A stretch of 64,000 bases of DNA from Pyronema omphalodes (GCA_024516155.1 JAJJXM010000021.1:62001-126000); one strand, 5' to 3'; counted from the first letter of the stretch, positions 1-12,308 are shown. Numbers and translations: made by a program. The notes: generated from the letters alone by a model not told the origin.

Positions 1-1554
1 ATAGTATGCCGGTCACTAGTTCTCATGTCTCTTGTACCGTTGTCGAACATGCGTGATTGAAGCAATTTACAAAGCTCTCACGACACACAACAACAACCGG
101 CGGTTGATATCCGTCCATGCGTTCATTACCACCTTCGTCATTTGTGTCAACATCGTGTGCTTGGCGGTTGTATCTTGGTGCGATCACAAAATTCCGTTCG
201 TGTGGTCTGCTGTGACATCATACACGTCTCACGTTGTCGCGACGCGATGCTGCGGGACGCGTATCCCTGCAGGCGTGTTACGATACCACAGCGGGTCAGC
301 TCGCTTAGCTTGCCTGTGCATTAGCTTCATCTGATAAGGGTCCAAGAAATTTTGGGTGTGAATCAGACTAGTAACCGCCATCGTGAACGTGAACTCCACT
401 GCTGGAGCGATTGTCCTTGTACAAGAAGATCTCTTGCGGTCACGTACCCTCACGCGTGTAAGACCCCGGCTGGGTTCTGTCAGACTGACACCATGAGTGC
501 GCAGACAACACTTACCCTGCCTGCATCAATATGCGAGGCCATTCCTGTATCATAGCGTCTGCTATTTCTCTTGCCCATGATATACCTTGCGGAATGGATA
601 TGCATTCCTACAATACATCCTGGCAAAAGGAGGCTTAGCCTGCATCTAGCAAATGCGCTATCCTTGATCTGTAAGTACACATTGGGGCCTGGCGAGATGC
701 ATCACGGTCATGTTACTTTACAATATCCCAGGCGCCAAGCCATCATGGGACAGATATCAGGTGGCAGACAGAGGATGAAGCTCATGCCCACAACTCGCGA
801 GATCTTCAGGAAGCATCTGGGCTATAATGATGTCGTGGCGCTGATAGAGATTACAGGCTTTCACATTCCGTTCGATATTCCGTGTATGATTTTGAACATT
901 ACTGACCAGTGCCATACGACTTGAGAGGACATACCGCATGTCACCGGGCTATGTCTTCACTCCCGTACTACACACGGACATTTCAGCTATGTAGACATAT
1001 CGGAACGTTCTACCACATCACTTCTCATTGCCTCCGCTCTATCGGCATCTGGAACCCCGCTCTGCCACCCGATCTCAGGCCCTAAGGGCATCCAGGCCCA
1101 TCGCGGCCAGAATGCATGTCTTTGAACCCCTCTCTTGATCACCACTCTCTGCCTCCCTGTCCCCCGCAGCTAGCGCCCTATCTGTGTATGCGGTGCACAC
1201 CCGCATGTCATGCAGGGAAAACGCGCCACTGTCGACACGCTGCACAAGCGAACCCGAGCCCTTGACAACCACCCCTGCGCAACCCACTTCTCCGCCCTTC
1301 CATCACCACCGGTCCACCCACTCACTTTCCAAAAGACATGAAAACCAAACCACAACGCTGTGTCTCACAGGCTGTGCGGGGGCTTTGGCAACGCCGTCGT
1401 GTTTGGAATCCGATAAGATTGACGCCAGATTCTTCTACCGTTGATGGACCATCCAACCATGACTCTCAGTCCATTAAAATTATTCATGGATTGATTGAGC
1501 TGCCGTCCAACACTATGTATTTGGCATGGATATTTATTTCTTACCAGAAACTCG
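1..1554. other. intergenic, nothing recognised
   Basis: Only short overlapping open frames on both strands, none with a recognisable domain, convincing splice structure or consistent composition. I see no RNA gene or mobile element here. It may contain decayed sequence, but I cannot support any specific remnant. Confidence 0.5.
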
Positions 1555-1735
1555 TCATAAACAGGCTTAGCTACGGCAATGCATCTATCTGTATATACGA
1601 GGAACGAAATTTTCCTTTGATCTGTTGCAATGCAACACCCGACCGACAAGCCACTCACCCACGCAAATGAACTGTTGCCACAACGATGTAGCCACACCCC
1701 TGACTAACATAAGGGCGCAGGCGCTCCGCAAAATC
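1555..1735 (-). repeat. dispersed repeat, copy A (inverted)
   Basis: Read on the minus strand, this stretch resembles the plus-strand copies at about 2650-2850 and 11309-11445. Shared blocks in order are GTTAGTCAG, a GTTGTGGCAACAGTT core, a TCGGTCGGGTGTTGC block, GTTGCAACAGATCAAA, and a TCG..ATATACAGAT block. It therefore forms an inverted pair with copy B about 1 kb away. No coding capacity is seen. The family type (MITE, SINE or other) is not known to me. Confidence 0.6.
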
Positions 1736-2649
1736 GTAAGCGCGTATGGAACAAAATATTTATGTAGACCGTACAGAATGTATTATGAGTGCAAATGAAA
1801 CAGTGGTTATAAAAAATGAACACACTATCAGGTCTGGTGAAGTAAATGTAGTTGATGTATCAGGCGAGTCTAGTGGAGAGGGCGCGGGAGGGGAGGGGGT
1901 GGAATTTGGGGAAAAGCTAGGTAGTGTTTTGAAACTAATGGAGAATCTCTCGAGTTTGGGGCTGATATTGAGAATGTTGGATGAGTACTGTCTTTGCTGC
2001 TGGCAGTGACGACAAATAAATATGATGGCATTGTTGGAAATTGGGGCTGGGAAACCAACCGTCAAGTGACGACGAGTAAAGTAGTTTTTCTTTGTCTTTT
2101 TTATCCTTAGTATAGAAATTGGAATGTCACATTAAACAATACGTCTTAAAATCGATAACTACCAGTATTCTTCATGATATCCATCACATCTTTCCGGTTT
2201 AAAGAAATCAGATTCCAGAGCTTTTCATCGTGCCTTGCAGTCTGTAGCTCATGCAATGTGATGTTCGTTCTAGCTACTCGTGCTAAAGTGGCGCTAATGC
2301 ACCACCCCCGGTCACTGGGATACTCGTGACAAGAATACAGTCTTTACTGGGCCTTTGTACGTTTTGCTTGGAATTCTCTGTGATTTTCATTACCAAGCTC
2401 GGGTTCGCATATTCGGATACCTTTTCATCTTTACACCCCCACAGTTTTCCACATGAGATACTATTATCGGGACAAATCTTGATATTATGCCACTAAACTT
2501 GCCAAAACATGGCACGCATACAATTATTATCCTCAAAATTTCAATACGATGCAGCAATTGGTTCAAAATAATCTAAATTTATTATATACATACAAACCAC
2601 TACCTCCGTGTTTATTCTACATAACCGCTGTATTTTTGCGGTACCTTTA
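1736..2649. other. intergenic, nothing recognised
   Basis: AT-rich spacer between the two inverted repeat copies. A pair of opposing open frames around 1750-2065 is low-complexity (Ser/Pro/Thr on one strand, Gly/Glu on the other) and looks like chance. Confidence 0.5.
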
Positions 2650-2850
2650 AACACTGTCTTAGATGTGCGCGTGCAATCATGTGGAGCACATGCGCTGTGT
2701 TAGTCAGCGCTGCGGCTGCCGCGTTGTGGCAACAGTTCGTTCGGGTGGGTGGGTTTCGGTCGGGTGTTGCGCTGTTGCGTTGCAACAGATCAAAAGTGAA
2801 AGTGAAATTTTTCTCTATCCCTCGAATATACAGATGTATTGGCTTATATA
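2650..2850 (+). repeat. dispersed repeat, copy B
   Basis: The first about 75 bp match copy C (about 11309) almost perfectly, including GTGGAGCACATGCGCTGTGT and the following GTTAGTCAGCG. The second half matches the minus strand of copy A, with the GTTGTGGCAACAGTT core and the TCGGTCGGGTGTTGC and GTTGCAACAGATCAAA blocks. The copy ends at a TATA-like string about 230 bp before the start codon of the NLR gene, so it sits in that gene's likely promoter. Confidence 0.7.
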
Positions 2851-2853
2851 AAA
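2845..2853 (+). promoter_or_regulatory. TATA-like element upstream of NLR gene
   Basis: The string TATATAAAA lies about 230 bp before the NLR start codon at 3081, at the edge of repeat copy B. The position suits a fungal promoter with a long leader. This is sequence resemblance only. Confidence 0.3.
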
Positions 2854-3080
2854 ATAGAGTTTCTCAATCGATCGACGTGCATACATTGCAGAGCCTCGTC
2901 AGCAGATATTGAACATGCGGGGAATATGGGGTAAGGAATGCACGTCTCTTCAGGTCAACCGTCCCAGCAATTGCTTCATCATCAACAACCATCGTGTTCT
3001 CCTGCCATATCGATATTCTTAGTAACATCTACGCTGCTTTCGATCAATCGCAACCGCACCGCAAATACCATCGACGAGCT

Positions 3081-6000
3081 ATGGATCCGTTGAGCATCGC
3101 AGCGGCCGTTTCTGGATTCCTCAGTCTTGCCGGCCAGATCGCTGCAACGCTCAAAGACTACGTCGATGGTGTTGAATCAGCCCCGAAGGAAGTTCAGAGC
3201 CTTCATCTGGAAGCCACAGCCCTACACCATGTTCTTGAAGAGTTTGTGACGTTCCTACGGAACGATGCTCTTAACGGAAGAAAATTCGAAAGTACATCCG
3301 TGCTATTTGGAGCAGTTAAGGGCTGTCAGAACCAGCTTGAACGACTTCGTGAAAGACTGGCAGGTGTTTCGCAAGCCTGCTCCAATAAGACGTTGACAGG
3401 ATGGGCCACACGCATCAAATGGCCGCTGAAGAAGGAGGAGGTTCAACAAACCATGATCGCTCTACAGCGTTTTACACAGATTTTCAACTTCTCCATGATG
3501 ATTAAGAATTGGTATGTTTATGCACTTTCCGGTAACTCAAAAAGATCACGCTCCTAACACTTAACAGCGAGATCATGTCAGGAACATCCTCAGCCGTGCT
3601 TTTACAGCTTGACGAGAGTCGACAAGAGATGGAGAAGACTGCAAAGACACTGGAAAGCCTGTCGGTTTCGCTGCCTCCCGGTTTACAACAGAAAATGTCC
3701 GAGATCTCAGATATGAAGAAACTGGTCTCCGAGCTGGCAGAGTTTAACATCCGAGAGATCCACAACATCTCACTCGGCATGAGTGACGTTCAACAGAGAT
3801 TACAAGGTGGGTCCGCCTAAATCAGCGAAGATGCTGCTCACTAATATGCTGTAGATGATGAGATTCGCCAGATAAGGCCCTTAATATCACCGCTAGAACC
3901 CCACCAAAGACATCACGATATCCGGCAGAATCGTCTCGAGGGCACCGGCACATGGTTTCTACAGGTACCGGCATTCCAGAGATGGAGCGACAGTGAATCG
4001 GACGACGAAGATATCAGTTCCATCCTAGCATGTTCCGGCGTGCCGGGTGCGGGCAAGTCTGTCATCTGGTGCGTTGTATATCCCGAGGTCTCTACCCGTC
4101 GAAACCAACTGACAGTACGCACATGACGCAGTTCCCTCATCGTCGATCATCTAGAAGAGACTTTTTCGTACAACACTGGAGTCTGTGTAGCCTGCTTGTA
4201 TTGCGATTACCAAAACGACGACATTCAAACCCCCGTGAATATGATTGGCGTGCTTTTGAAGGAAGTCATAGCAAAACTCAACCATTCGGGGTCACTATCC
4301 CACGATACGATTGATAAACTAAAACAGCATGTCAACCGGAAAAAGAACGTTAGTCTAGCTGAAGGATGCCAATTATTAGGGGAAGCTGTCAAGCAACTGC
4401 GGAGGTTCTACATTTGCATCGACGCCTTAGACGAGTGTAACGAGGATCACCGTGGAGATTTTATACATGCCCTAGCGGACATTGCCAAGGAGTGTAGCCA
4501 ATCGCGTCCTTTTCGGATTTTCTTCACTACAAGACCGCACATCAGGTGGCAGGAACTCATGGAACGCAATTCCGGGCTCGGCCCTCTGGAACACGTGGTG
4601 TTAAAGGCACATCTGGAGGATGTCAGGAAGTATGTTTCGCACAAGATAGACAGGGACGGCAATAGGGATTGTATGAACGACAAGCTCAAAGCTGAAATTC
4701 TGGAAAAGATCACGGAAACGTGTGACCGAATGTGAGTCTTCCCCTGATGACAGGTCTATTTCATGTATCTACATTCATCAGTCATGATACCCACACCCTA
4801 TATCTAACACAAGTTTCAATATAGGTTCCTACTCCCGGCGTTGCAGATTCAGGCCATCTTGGGCGGAACAACCATCAGCAAAAGACGTAAAGCGCTTTCC
4901 ACCATGCCCATCAGACTTGAAACGGCGTTCGAAAGTACGATCATCCGGATTCAAAACCAGGAATCGGAAAAATCGAAACAAGCCATGGATGTTCTCAAGT
5001 GGACGTTTCTCGCCCGGCAGCCCTTGACTGTCGAGGAGTTACGCCATGCTCTCAGTGTTGACATTGATCCGAGTGAAATGCGGCCTGGATATTTGCCAAT
5101 CGCAGACGACAAAACGCTGGACTGGGACAACTTACCGTCGGTGAAAGCTCTGATAGATTGGTGCCTTGGTTTGATCGTCATCGATGAAGAGACCTGCACT
5201 ATTCGTCTGGTACATAAGTCTCTCCACGATTACCTGACGGAATTATATGCCCTTGGCAAAATATTCCCTAATGGCCATACCGAGATAGCGTTGACATGCT
5301 TGCAATATATGCGGTTCAAGGACGATCGTCACGAGATTGGCACGATGCAATCACACGTCAGTCGGGATATCCGGGACCTCCGTCAAGAGACGTTCTGTCT
5401 TCTCAACTACGTTGTCAGTAGCTTCGGGCAGCACTTACAAGACAAGAGTGAATTCGCAGCCGATATGATTTGTGCTATGTTTCCTGAAAGTGTAAATGTC
5501 AACTGTATTTCCACAGGACTGCGGTCGGAATTTCTATCGACTTTCTATCAAGTGGGCTCCGGAAACAACGCTAACGAACATGAATACATACTTGGAAACC
5601 AAATCTATCTTCGCTTACAATTTGCCATCCACTGTGGCCTGGAGAAGGTCTTCGCTACTCTCCTCGAGAGGTCGGGACAAACAATTGATTGTAATACCAG
5701 CCTAGGGGGTAGTACAATGTTGTTACAGGCGTGTTATGTTGGAAATGAGTCAATAGTGCGTATTCTGTCAAAGAAGGGCGTCCACATCAACTTAGCAAAT
5801 CGACATAACTGGACCCCACTAGTGTGGGCATGCCGCAAAGGCCACCATTCAGTGGTGAAGCTGCTTCTCCAGGCAGACGGTATCGATATCAACTGGAAAG
5901 ACCCGCTTGGCCGCACTGCATTATCAATGGCGTCCTTAATCGGCCGCGATTCAGTTGTTAAGCTGCTTCTCCAGGCAGACGGTATCGATATCAACTCGAA

Positions 6001-7426
6001 GGACGAGAGAGGCCGGACTGCATTATCACAGGCATCCCAAAAGGGCCACGATTCAGTTGTGAAGCTGCTCCTACAGGAAGACGGTATCGATATCAACTCG
6101 AAGGACGAGAGTGGCCGGACTGCATTATCACAGGCATCCGAAGGGGGCTACGATTCAGTTGTGAAGCTGCTCCTACAGGCAGACGGTATTGATATCAACT
6201 CGAAGGACGAGGATGGCAATACTGCATTGTCACGAGCATCCGACGAGGGTCGCGATTCAGTTGTTAAGCTGCTTCTCCAGGCAGACGGTATCGATATCAA
6301 CTCGAAGGACAAGAGTGGCCAGACTGCATTGTCACTGGCATCTGATTGGGGCCATCACTCAGTTGTGAAGCTACTTCCCCAGGCAGACGGTATCGATATC
6401 AACTTGAAGGACGAGAGTGGCCGGACTGCATTATCACAGGCATCCGAAGGGGGCCACGATTCAGTTGTGAAGCTGCTCCTACAGGCAGACGGTATTGATA
6501 TCAACTCGAAGGACGAGGATGGCAATACTGCATTGTCACTGGCATCTGAATGGGGCCATCACTCAGTTGTGAAGCTACTTCACCAGGCAGACGGTATCGA
6601 TATCAACTGGAAATACCCGTTTGGCCGCACTGCATTATCAATGCCATCCTTAATCGGCCGTAAGGCAGTTTTCAAGCTGCTTCTCCAGGCAGACGGTATC
6701 GATATCAACTCGAAGGACGAGAGAGGCCGGACTGCATTATCACAGGCATCCCAAAAGGGCCACGATTCAGTTGTGAAGCTGCTCCTACAGGCAGACGGTA
6801 TCGATATCAACTCGAAGGACGAGAGAGGCCGGACTGCCTTATCACAGGCATCCCACAAGGGCCGCGATTCAGTGGTGAAGCTGCTTCTCCAGGCAGACGG
6901 TATCGATATCAACTGGAAAGACCCGCTTGGCCGCACTGCATTATCAATGGCGTCCTTAATCGGCCGCGATTCAGTTGTTAAGCTGCTTCTCCAGGCAGAC
7001 GGTATCGATATCAACTCGAAGGACGAGAGAGGCCGGACTGCATTATCACAGGCATCCCAAAAGGGCCACGATTCAGTTGTGAAGCTGCTCCTACAGACAG
7101 ACGGTATCGATATCAACTCGAAAGACAATGTTGGCCGCACTGCATTGTCAGTGGCATCCGAAAGCGGCCGCGATTCAGTTGTGAAGCTGCTTCTCCAGGC
7201 AGACGGTATCGATATCAACTCGAAGGACAAGAGTGGCGAGACTGCATTGACACTGGCATCTGAATGGGACCATCACTCAGTTGTGAAACTGCTCCTTGAC
7301 GTCGGGGCCATTGACGGACTTCAGACGAAATCTTCGGCGGATCAAGATCATGTGGCCAGCAACAGTTGGAGTCGTTTCTTGTCGGTGGGACTAACTCGCG
7401 GAACGGATATATATGGCACATTTTGA
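3081..7426 (+). CDS. NLR-like STAND protein: fungal N-terminal domain, NACHT, ankyrin repeats
   Basis: Probable exons are 3081-3511, 3568-3806, 3855-4068, 4132-4731 and 4825-7426, joined in frame to about 1361 residues. The N-terminus (MDPLSIAAAVSGFLSLAGQI) matches the fungal N-terminal domain of STAND proteins. A linker with RLEGTGTWFL precedes a NACHT NTPase: Walker A GVPGAGKS at residues 285-292, Walker B ICIDALDEC near 390-397, and a TTRP sensor. The 4069-4131 intron falls just after the P-loop. About 16 ankyrin repeats occupy residues 789-1325; 14 of them carry the signature DGIDIN. Proteins of this architecture are intracellular receptors in fungal non-self recognition and heterokaryon incompatibility; the effector outcome here is unknown. 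It is intact, with no frameshift seen. The start is the first in-frame ATG giving the canonical N-terminal motif; an upstream in-frame ATG at 2994 is less likely. Confidence 0.9.
5805..7310 (+). repeat. 102-bp tandem ankyrin repeats with very high internal identity
   Basis: Each unit is 102 bp (34 codons) built on SVVKLLLQADGIDIN plus a variable KD..GRTALSxAS segment. Differences cluster at a few codons (for example SKDERG, SKDESG, WKDPLG; QKGHD, EGGYD, EWGHH), the positions expected on the exposed face. The blocks 5847-6076 and 6867-7096 are identical for 230 bp, offset by exactly 1020 bp (ten units). This is the high-internal-conservation pattern produced by unequal crossover or conversion. 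Confidence 0.95.
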
Positions 7427-8239
7427 AAATTTACCCGATTGACGTAGTGTTATGTTTGTAGCGTCTTTAAGTTTTTATTGGCAGAAACTTGGAAAATATC
7501 GGTTTGACGAGAGGACTGAAAGTGATAAGGACGGAGATGAGGTTTTGGGCAGAATGTTTGGTTTTGGTCGAGTAATCATTTCTTTGTATGGGTTGAGGGA
7601 ATATCGGATGCTCTATTTATTCGGTTGTCGTTTTATGATGTAACGAATGATGTTTCGTTTATCTTTCATCGAAATAATAGGGTGGTAACATTCTGGAGTG
7701 ATGTGTTCTGAACCGTGATGTTTACAAATCCACCCTTGCATGGATTGCCTAAAACACCTTCTATCAGCAGACCACGCATATTCCAATGACCGAATCTGTG
7801 ATGAAAGTTTGATACATCATACTGGCCGCTCCTGTTCTCTAGAGTGGGCTTTCTCCGAGATTTCAGTAGGATGAACACTTCGCTAAATCCGCGGCGGCAT
7901 AGGCTAATACATCCGCAATCCTTAGATACGTCAAGTCTGCTCAAGGAATCATCTCTTGCCGTCATCACTGCCTCAGGAATTATATCCATTTATCCTCTCA
8001 CAGAACGCCATGTCGGATTAATATTCCACATCTAACCACCGCCCACTCTCATTGTTTCTTTCCATCTTCGAGTCTATTCCTACAGTCCTGGTATTCCAAT
8101 CCCACTCCTATTCCTCTTCCTACAAAACCCCAGCAAACATCTCGATCACCAATTTCATCCAACCCCTACCCAAAACTACTGATCCATCGACCCTATAAGC
8201 AGCTCTAGCAACTCTCAGCGGTGGAATGAACTCCAGCTG
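7427..8239. other. 3' region of NLR gene and spacer
   Basis: AT-rich sequence with short frames on both strands and no recognisable coding. Presumably it contains the NLR terminator and polyadenylation region, which I cannot place exactly. Confidence 0.4.
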
Positions 8240-8649
8240 TTACTGCAACCATCTTTCCTGTGCCGTCCGTTTATCAACTATCATCTGTTGCTTTGTTTTT
8301 ATCCACCATTTCTGGTGAAAATAAGCAGCCCTACAGCAGGTAATTAGGTAAACAATTAAACCAGGGTACGCGATAAATAGATGTATGATTGAGACGAAAA
8401 GGCTTTGGAAGATATTGTGATCCTGATGCTTGGAATCGAAATTGGGCGGAAGCGTGGAAAAGGCGGAAGTACGGTAGCGAAGGCAGTGGAGAAGAAACAT
8501 CGGACGATATACTGCCGGGTACTACAGCATTAGGGATATTTCTATACCTCTGAGGTTGTGTCGTTGGTTATAGAAATGATGATGGTGATAATTACGACAA
8601 CGAGGATCACACGGGTGATTCCGGAGCTCCGGTCGGGGTCGTAGTACAT
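8240..8649 (-). CDS. candidate small two-helix membrane protein, Pmp3/RCI2-like layout
   Basis: Tentative two-exon gene. Exon 1 (8649-8548) starts MYYDPDRSSGITRVILVVV and continues as a hydrophobic helix. With donor GTATAG at 8547 and acceptor GCATCAG ending at 8423, exon 2 (8422-8240) continues in frame with DHNIFQSLFVSIIHLFIAYP, then GLIVYLI. Two hydrophobic helices around an IxxYPGLIxxLI-type segment recall the stress-induced plasma-membrane Pmp3/RCI2 proteolipids, which have YIPGIIHAxY. The usual PP pair of the first helix is missing with this splice, and the C-terminal tail is long. It could be a degraded copy or a different small membrane protein. About 94 residues. Confidence 0.35.
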
Positions 8650-9348
8650 GGTTTGGTGGGAGGTAGAGTGTTAGTGAATACGTAATGAACACAGACGTAT
8701 AAGAATTTTGAGCCTAGGAGCGGCGTTGGTGTTTCATTGAACCACGATGCGTCGTCACACCGGTATTCGCAATTTCGGGACGTCGCTAAATGACATGCGA
8801 CCCAATCAATGAAAGCAAAGACCTTAGAAGGTCGGAAACATTCGATAACAAAGCAGCGATAACATGATTATTTGATTGGCAAAACCTTTACCTTCTAAGA
8901 CGTAGCAGAAAACCGAGAGGTAGACAGTATACACCAAGCCGGCAGTTTAATGCTGCACCCGTTGCCGCTCGTCAGTTATAACGACTTTGGGAAACTGTGA
9001 GATACTCTGTGACGACGCAAGCATTGGCGTAGAATACTTCAGCTTATGAAGGAGCACCTCACCAACAGAAATCATTCCGAGAAAAATATACAATATGTCT
9101 GGGTTCCCTATATTATATGTCATTCTCACAATTTCTTATCTATGCAGGATCCAAAATACATCATTCCTCACAATTATGTAAATGTAGTCACAAGTGTTCC
9201 TAGTGTTAACAAGCCCTGTCCTTGAATACATATGGCTCGAGAAGACTGCACTCAGCCTAAGAGGTCCACTGAATCCTCTCCATAGCGACTTCAACCAACG
9301 CACCACCAGTTTCTCACCCTCCTCCCATTCTACCTCAGGCACCGTTAC
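8650..9348. other. intergenic, nothing recognised
   Basis: AT-rich spacer between two minus-strand candidates. No feature recognised. Confidence 0.4.
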
Positions 9349-9642
9349 CTAAGTCTGCTCAATCAACACATTAATCATTTCTCTACCAGCTTCCAAAAGC
9401 TGCAATAGATCAACCCCCTGGTCTGGGATACCAGTAAGCATTCCAGCAATATGTTTCATAACCTCTCCCGCATGGGTCAGCGCACGAAGCATTCTACGTA
9501 ATCTCTGGTTCTCCTCAATCTGCAGTTCCAACGTCCTACGTCTCGGAACAGCGGCATCCACCTTCAACTGATACTGGTCATCGAAGTCAGAAAGTCCGTG
9601 GGCTACAGTGGTGTTACGTTTGCGAGCAGCGGTACTTTACTG
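9349..9642 (-). pseudogene. possible leucine-zipper/bZIP-like gene fragment
   Basis: An open frame on the minus strand reads STAARKRNTT, then an acidic stretch, then RRRTLELQIEENQRLRRMLR and an amphipathic helical tail ending INVLIEQT. The ARKRNTT string and the Leu/Glu/Arg helix recall fungal bZIP proteins. However, the basic region is broken: the residue eight after the Asn is Ser, not Arg, and no upstream exon or start is evident. It is either a degenerate fragment or a short coiled-coil protein. Kept because its composition is clearly protein-like compared with the neighbouring frames. Confidence 0.3.
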
Positions 9643-11308
9643 AGATTGCAGGACTGAACTTGCGGAACGAATACACATTGACAAATTCCAAACATTTTCC
9701 CGATGACCGTAGCTGTATGATTTTACATGCAAGACGAATAAGGACCAGGTTTGTGAAGGAATGATTTTTTTCGATTACCAATGTCTCAGCTGAGGAAGGG
9801 CTTGTTTCTGTTATGGGTTGTAGCGAGTATCTGATGTTTTTTTTGTTGTTTTATGCACTTAATCTCGCTTTTGTGCTGCAATACATGCTGTCTGATCTGT
9901 CTATTCACATTCTTCATATTCAAGGTGAAATGTTGGTACGATTATATGCAGTCATATTCTACGAATCTGGGCATCTACAACGGCACACTTACGACATTTT
10001 CCTTTCGCATAAAGCACCGTGGACAGGAAGCTCGGTATTCACGAAATCCCAATCGTGTGACCACATCTTTGTTTGGAAACATCAGAAATAAGGGCTACAG
10101 CCGCATAGAGTATCGTCGAGTGCCGTAGCGGACAGGAACAGGAGGCTGTGGAAGGTAGAGCGGGTTTCGTAGGCAATGGAGTGCATGGATGGCCTAAAAA
10201 ACGTGACTGAACAAAACACTGGGTGGCGGGTGATAGATGTAGGGCCAACATGTGAATTTAGCATCGTGCATGAGAAGGCACGACTCATCTTCGGTGGACA
10301 GTTATCAGCATAGTCGATCTGTAATTCCCACCCAGCTGTTCCGGCTTTTGACACGCACTTCTGTAGTTCTGATCGACCACCTCAATTCATTCCCGTAGCA
10401 GCAGCCGACTCCGGGGGATTCTGATGTCCGTTTCGACCTTTATAACCAGATTGAGCTCGTCTTCGCTATCCTCTGCCGTGATTGTCTTGGGGGTTTAGCA
10501 GATACTGGGCCCCATGAACCCGCAGCTATGATATCGGAATCACGTCTGGAGGCTAAATATCGATGAGCACCGTAAGGCGTGATGTGTGTAATAGTCTCGT
10601 TTGCGGAAGTACTCGCTATGGTCGTCGTTGTAGCCATCACTGTATTGTTAGCTGGGCTCTTCGTAGCCCCTTCCTCTCGTTTTCTATGTTTTGACGGTTG
10701 TGAGTCTTCGGTAACTGTCAGGGCCGTGTCGTAGCCCAAGCCTAATGGAAGACTTTCGGGGCAAACGCGTATATGCCTGGGTCCATGGAGCTGTTGCACG
10801 GTTTGCGCTGCGCCCGCGTGGTTATGAGGTTGGTATGCAGCACTGAACGCGACGGCGTCGTTGTGCGATCTTTTTCCGGCTGGTGTAGGTTATTTGAATG
10901 AACGCCTGTTGCAGAGTTTCGTTTGAGAGCTATCGGTATGCTCGGTGTTTCATATGTCGTGGACTAATCGTCGGGGAAGGACGCGACGAGCTTTTTAGTG
11001 CTTTGTCACCTAGAGAGGGTTCGCGTTGCACGCAAAGGCAGTTTCACACGAGGAAACTCGCCTCAATGCATCGATCGTCACATCAATTAAAAAGATATTG
11101 CATGATCGAGATTATCCCCGGTGCCTGAGGGACCAGATAGATACGAAATTTTATTCTTGTGAACTTTCGGTACCGTCATTGATGGTTTTGACTTTCTTTC
11201 TGGTAATATTGTTTTCGGTTCCGAGGTTTGCAGGTGCTATTTAGTAACAGAATGGATATCCACATTAAGACCATCTCGATCCGAGGTTTCGGGTGTCGCT
11301 GGTGCACT
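9643..11308. other. intergenic, nothing recognised
   Basis: Scattered frames of 70-119 codons on both strands show no domain, consistent composition or splice-linked partners. No RNA gene seen. Confidence 0.4.
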
Positions 11309-11445
11309 GAAACACTCTCTTAGATGTGCGCGTGCAATTATGTGGAGCACATGCGCTGTGTTAGTCAGCGGTGCGGCCGCGTCGTTGTGGCAACAGTTCA
11401 TTTATTATTTTCTGTCCCTCGTTTATACAGATTCAATGCCGTAAT
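11309..11445 (+). repeat. dispersed repeat, copy C
   Basis: The first about 75 bp are nearly identical to copy B (CTTAGATGTGCGCGTGCAAT, GTGGAGCACATGCGCTGTGT, GTTAGTCAGCG), followed by GTTGTGGCAACAGTT. It then drops the TCGGTCGGG block and rejoins at a CTGTCCCTCG..TATACAGAT segment. It looks like an internally deleted copy. Confidence 0.65.
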
Positions 11446-12308
11446 ACATAGGGATGTTTTGCATTCGACCTTGCAGATTCTAGGAGAACACTTCCTACTC
11501 CACAACACTTGTCAACCGCACCTGATTGCGTGACACTGAATTCAAGTATGAAAATGGATCATAGAGGCTGCTGAATGATGGAATTTGGAATATCGTATTG
11601 CTGCCTGAAGGCTCAAGGTCGCTTCCTGTAAGTAGCCTAGAGTCCAAGCCTCCACTCAGCCAGTACATGTCAACGGTGGAATGACGTCGGCCAGGAGCGC
11701 TTGCAGTAACAACGGGACGTTTTTATGTGGCTTATGACAACTAATGCAGCCCTATTACACTCAACTCTCGCTTTTGTCATGGCATTTCTTTTGTGTTGCA
11801 TCGCACATCTCCCAGAAAAGAACCCTACTATGTATGAGGAGTCGCCGCCAGGTGGCTTAAACCATGAACACGGGACTGGATTTGTCTTTGTCCCCCATGG
11901 GCCTTTCAGGCCTCATGCTAAGTGTGATCAATATTCCATAAGGAATGGCATCCCATAATCTCGTTTTATCCGTTTCAATCAGCATAATCAAGCTTTTCAA
12001 GGTACAAGGGATTGTGCGCTTGGTGGCCGGCCTGCGGCTGGCCTCCACAGGTTGCCATCGCTGTTGCCATTGCTGTCGCTTGGCCACAGTGTAAAGTGCT
12101 GATTAGTATCGAATCGCATATACAGAAGAGCCTGCCCGCCTACGGACAAAGTTATACACTTCGCCAATGGAACGAGATATACAGAGGATCCTGGTAACAG
12201 AGAAAGAAATGAAATCTTCGAGTTAGAGATGGTTGTTAAGCTTAGCAAAGTGATGAGAAAGCATGATGCTGCGGAGGTAAATCACGACATGTTGGTCGGA
12301 GTTCAGCA
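11446..12308. other. intergenic, nothing recognised
   Basis: Short frames only. A GGCCTTTCAGGCC string near 11905 also occurs near 28740, but I attach no function to it. Confidence 0.4.

Noticed and set aside
6580..7230. Antisense open frame of 216 codons
   Set aside because: It is a shadow of the ankyrin repeats: the 102-bp period has no antisense stops in this phase, so a repetitive frame arises automatically.
5805..7310. CRISPR-like repeat array
   Set aside because: Repeats are 102 bp, contiguous and translated as ankyrin units in a eukaryotic gene; there are no spacers.
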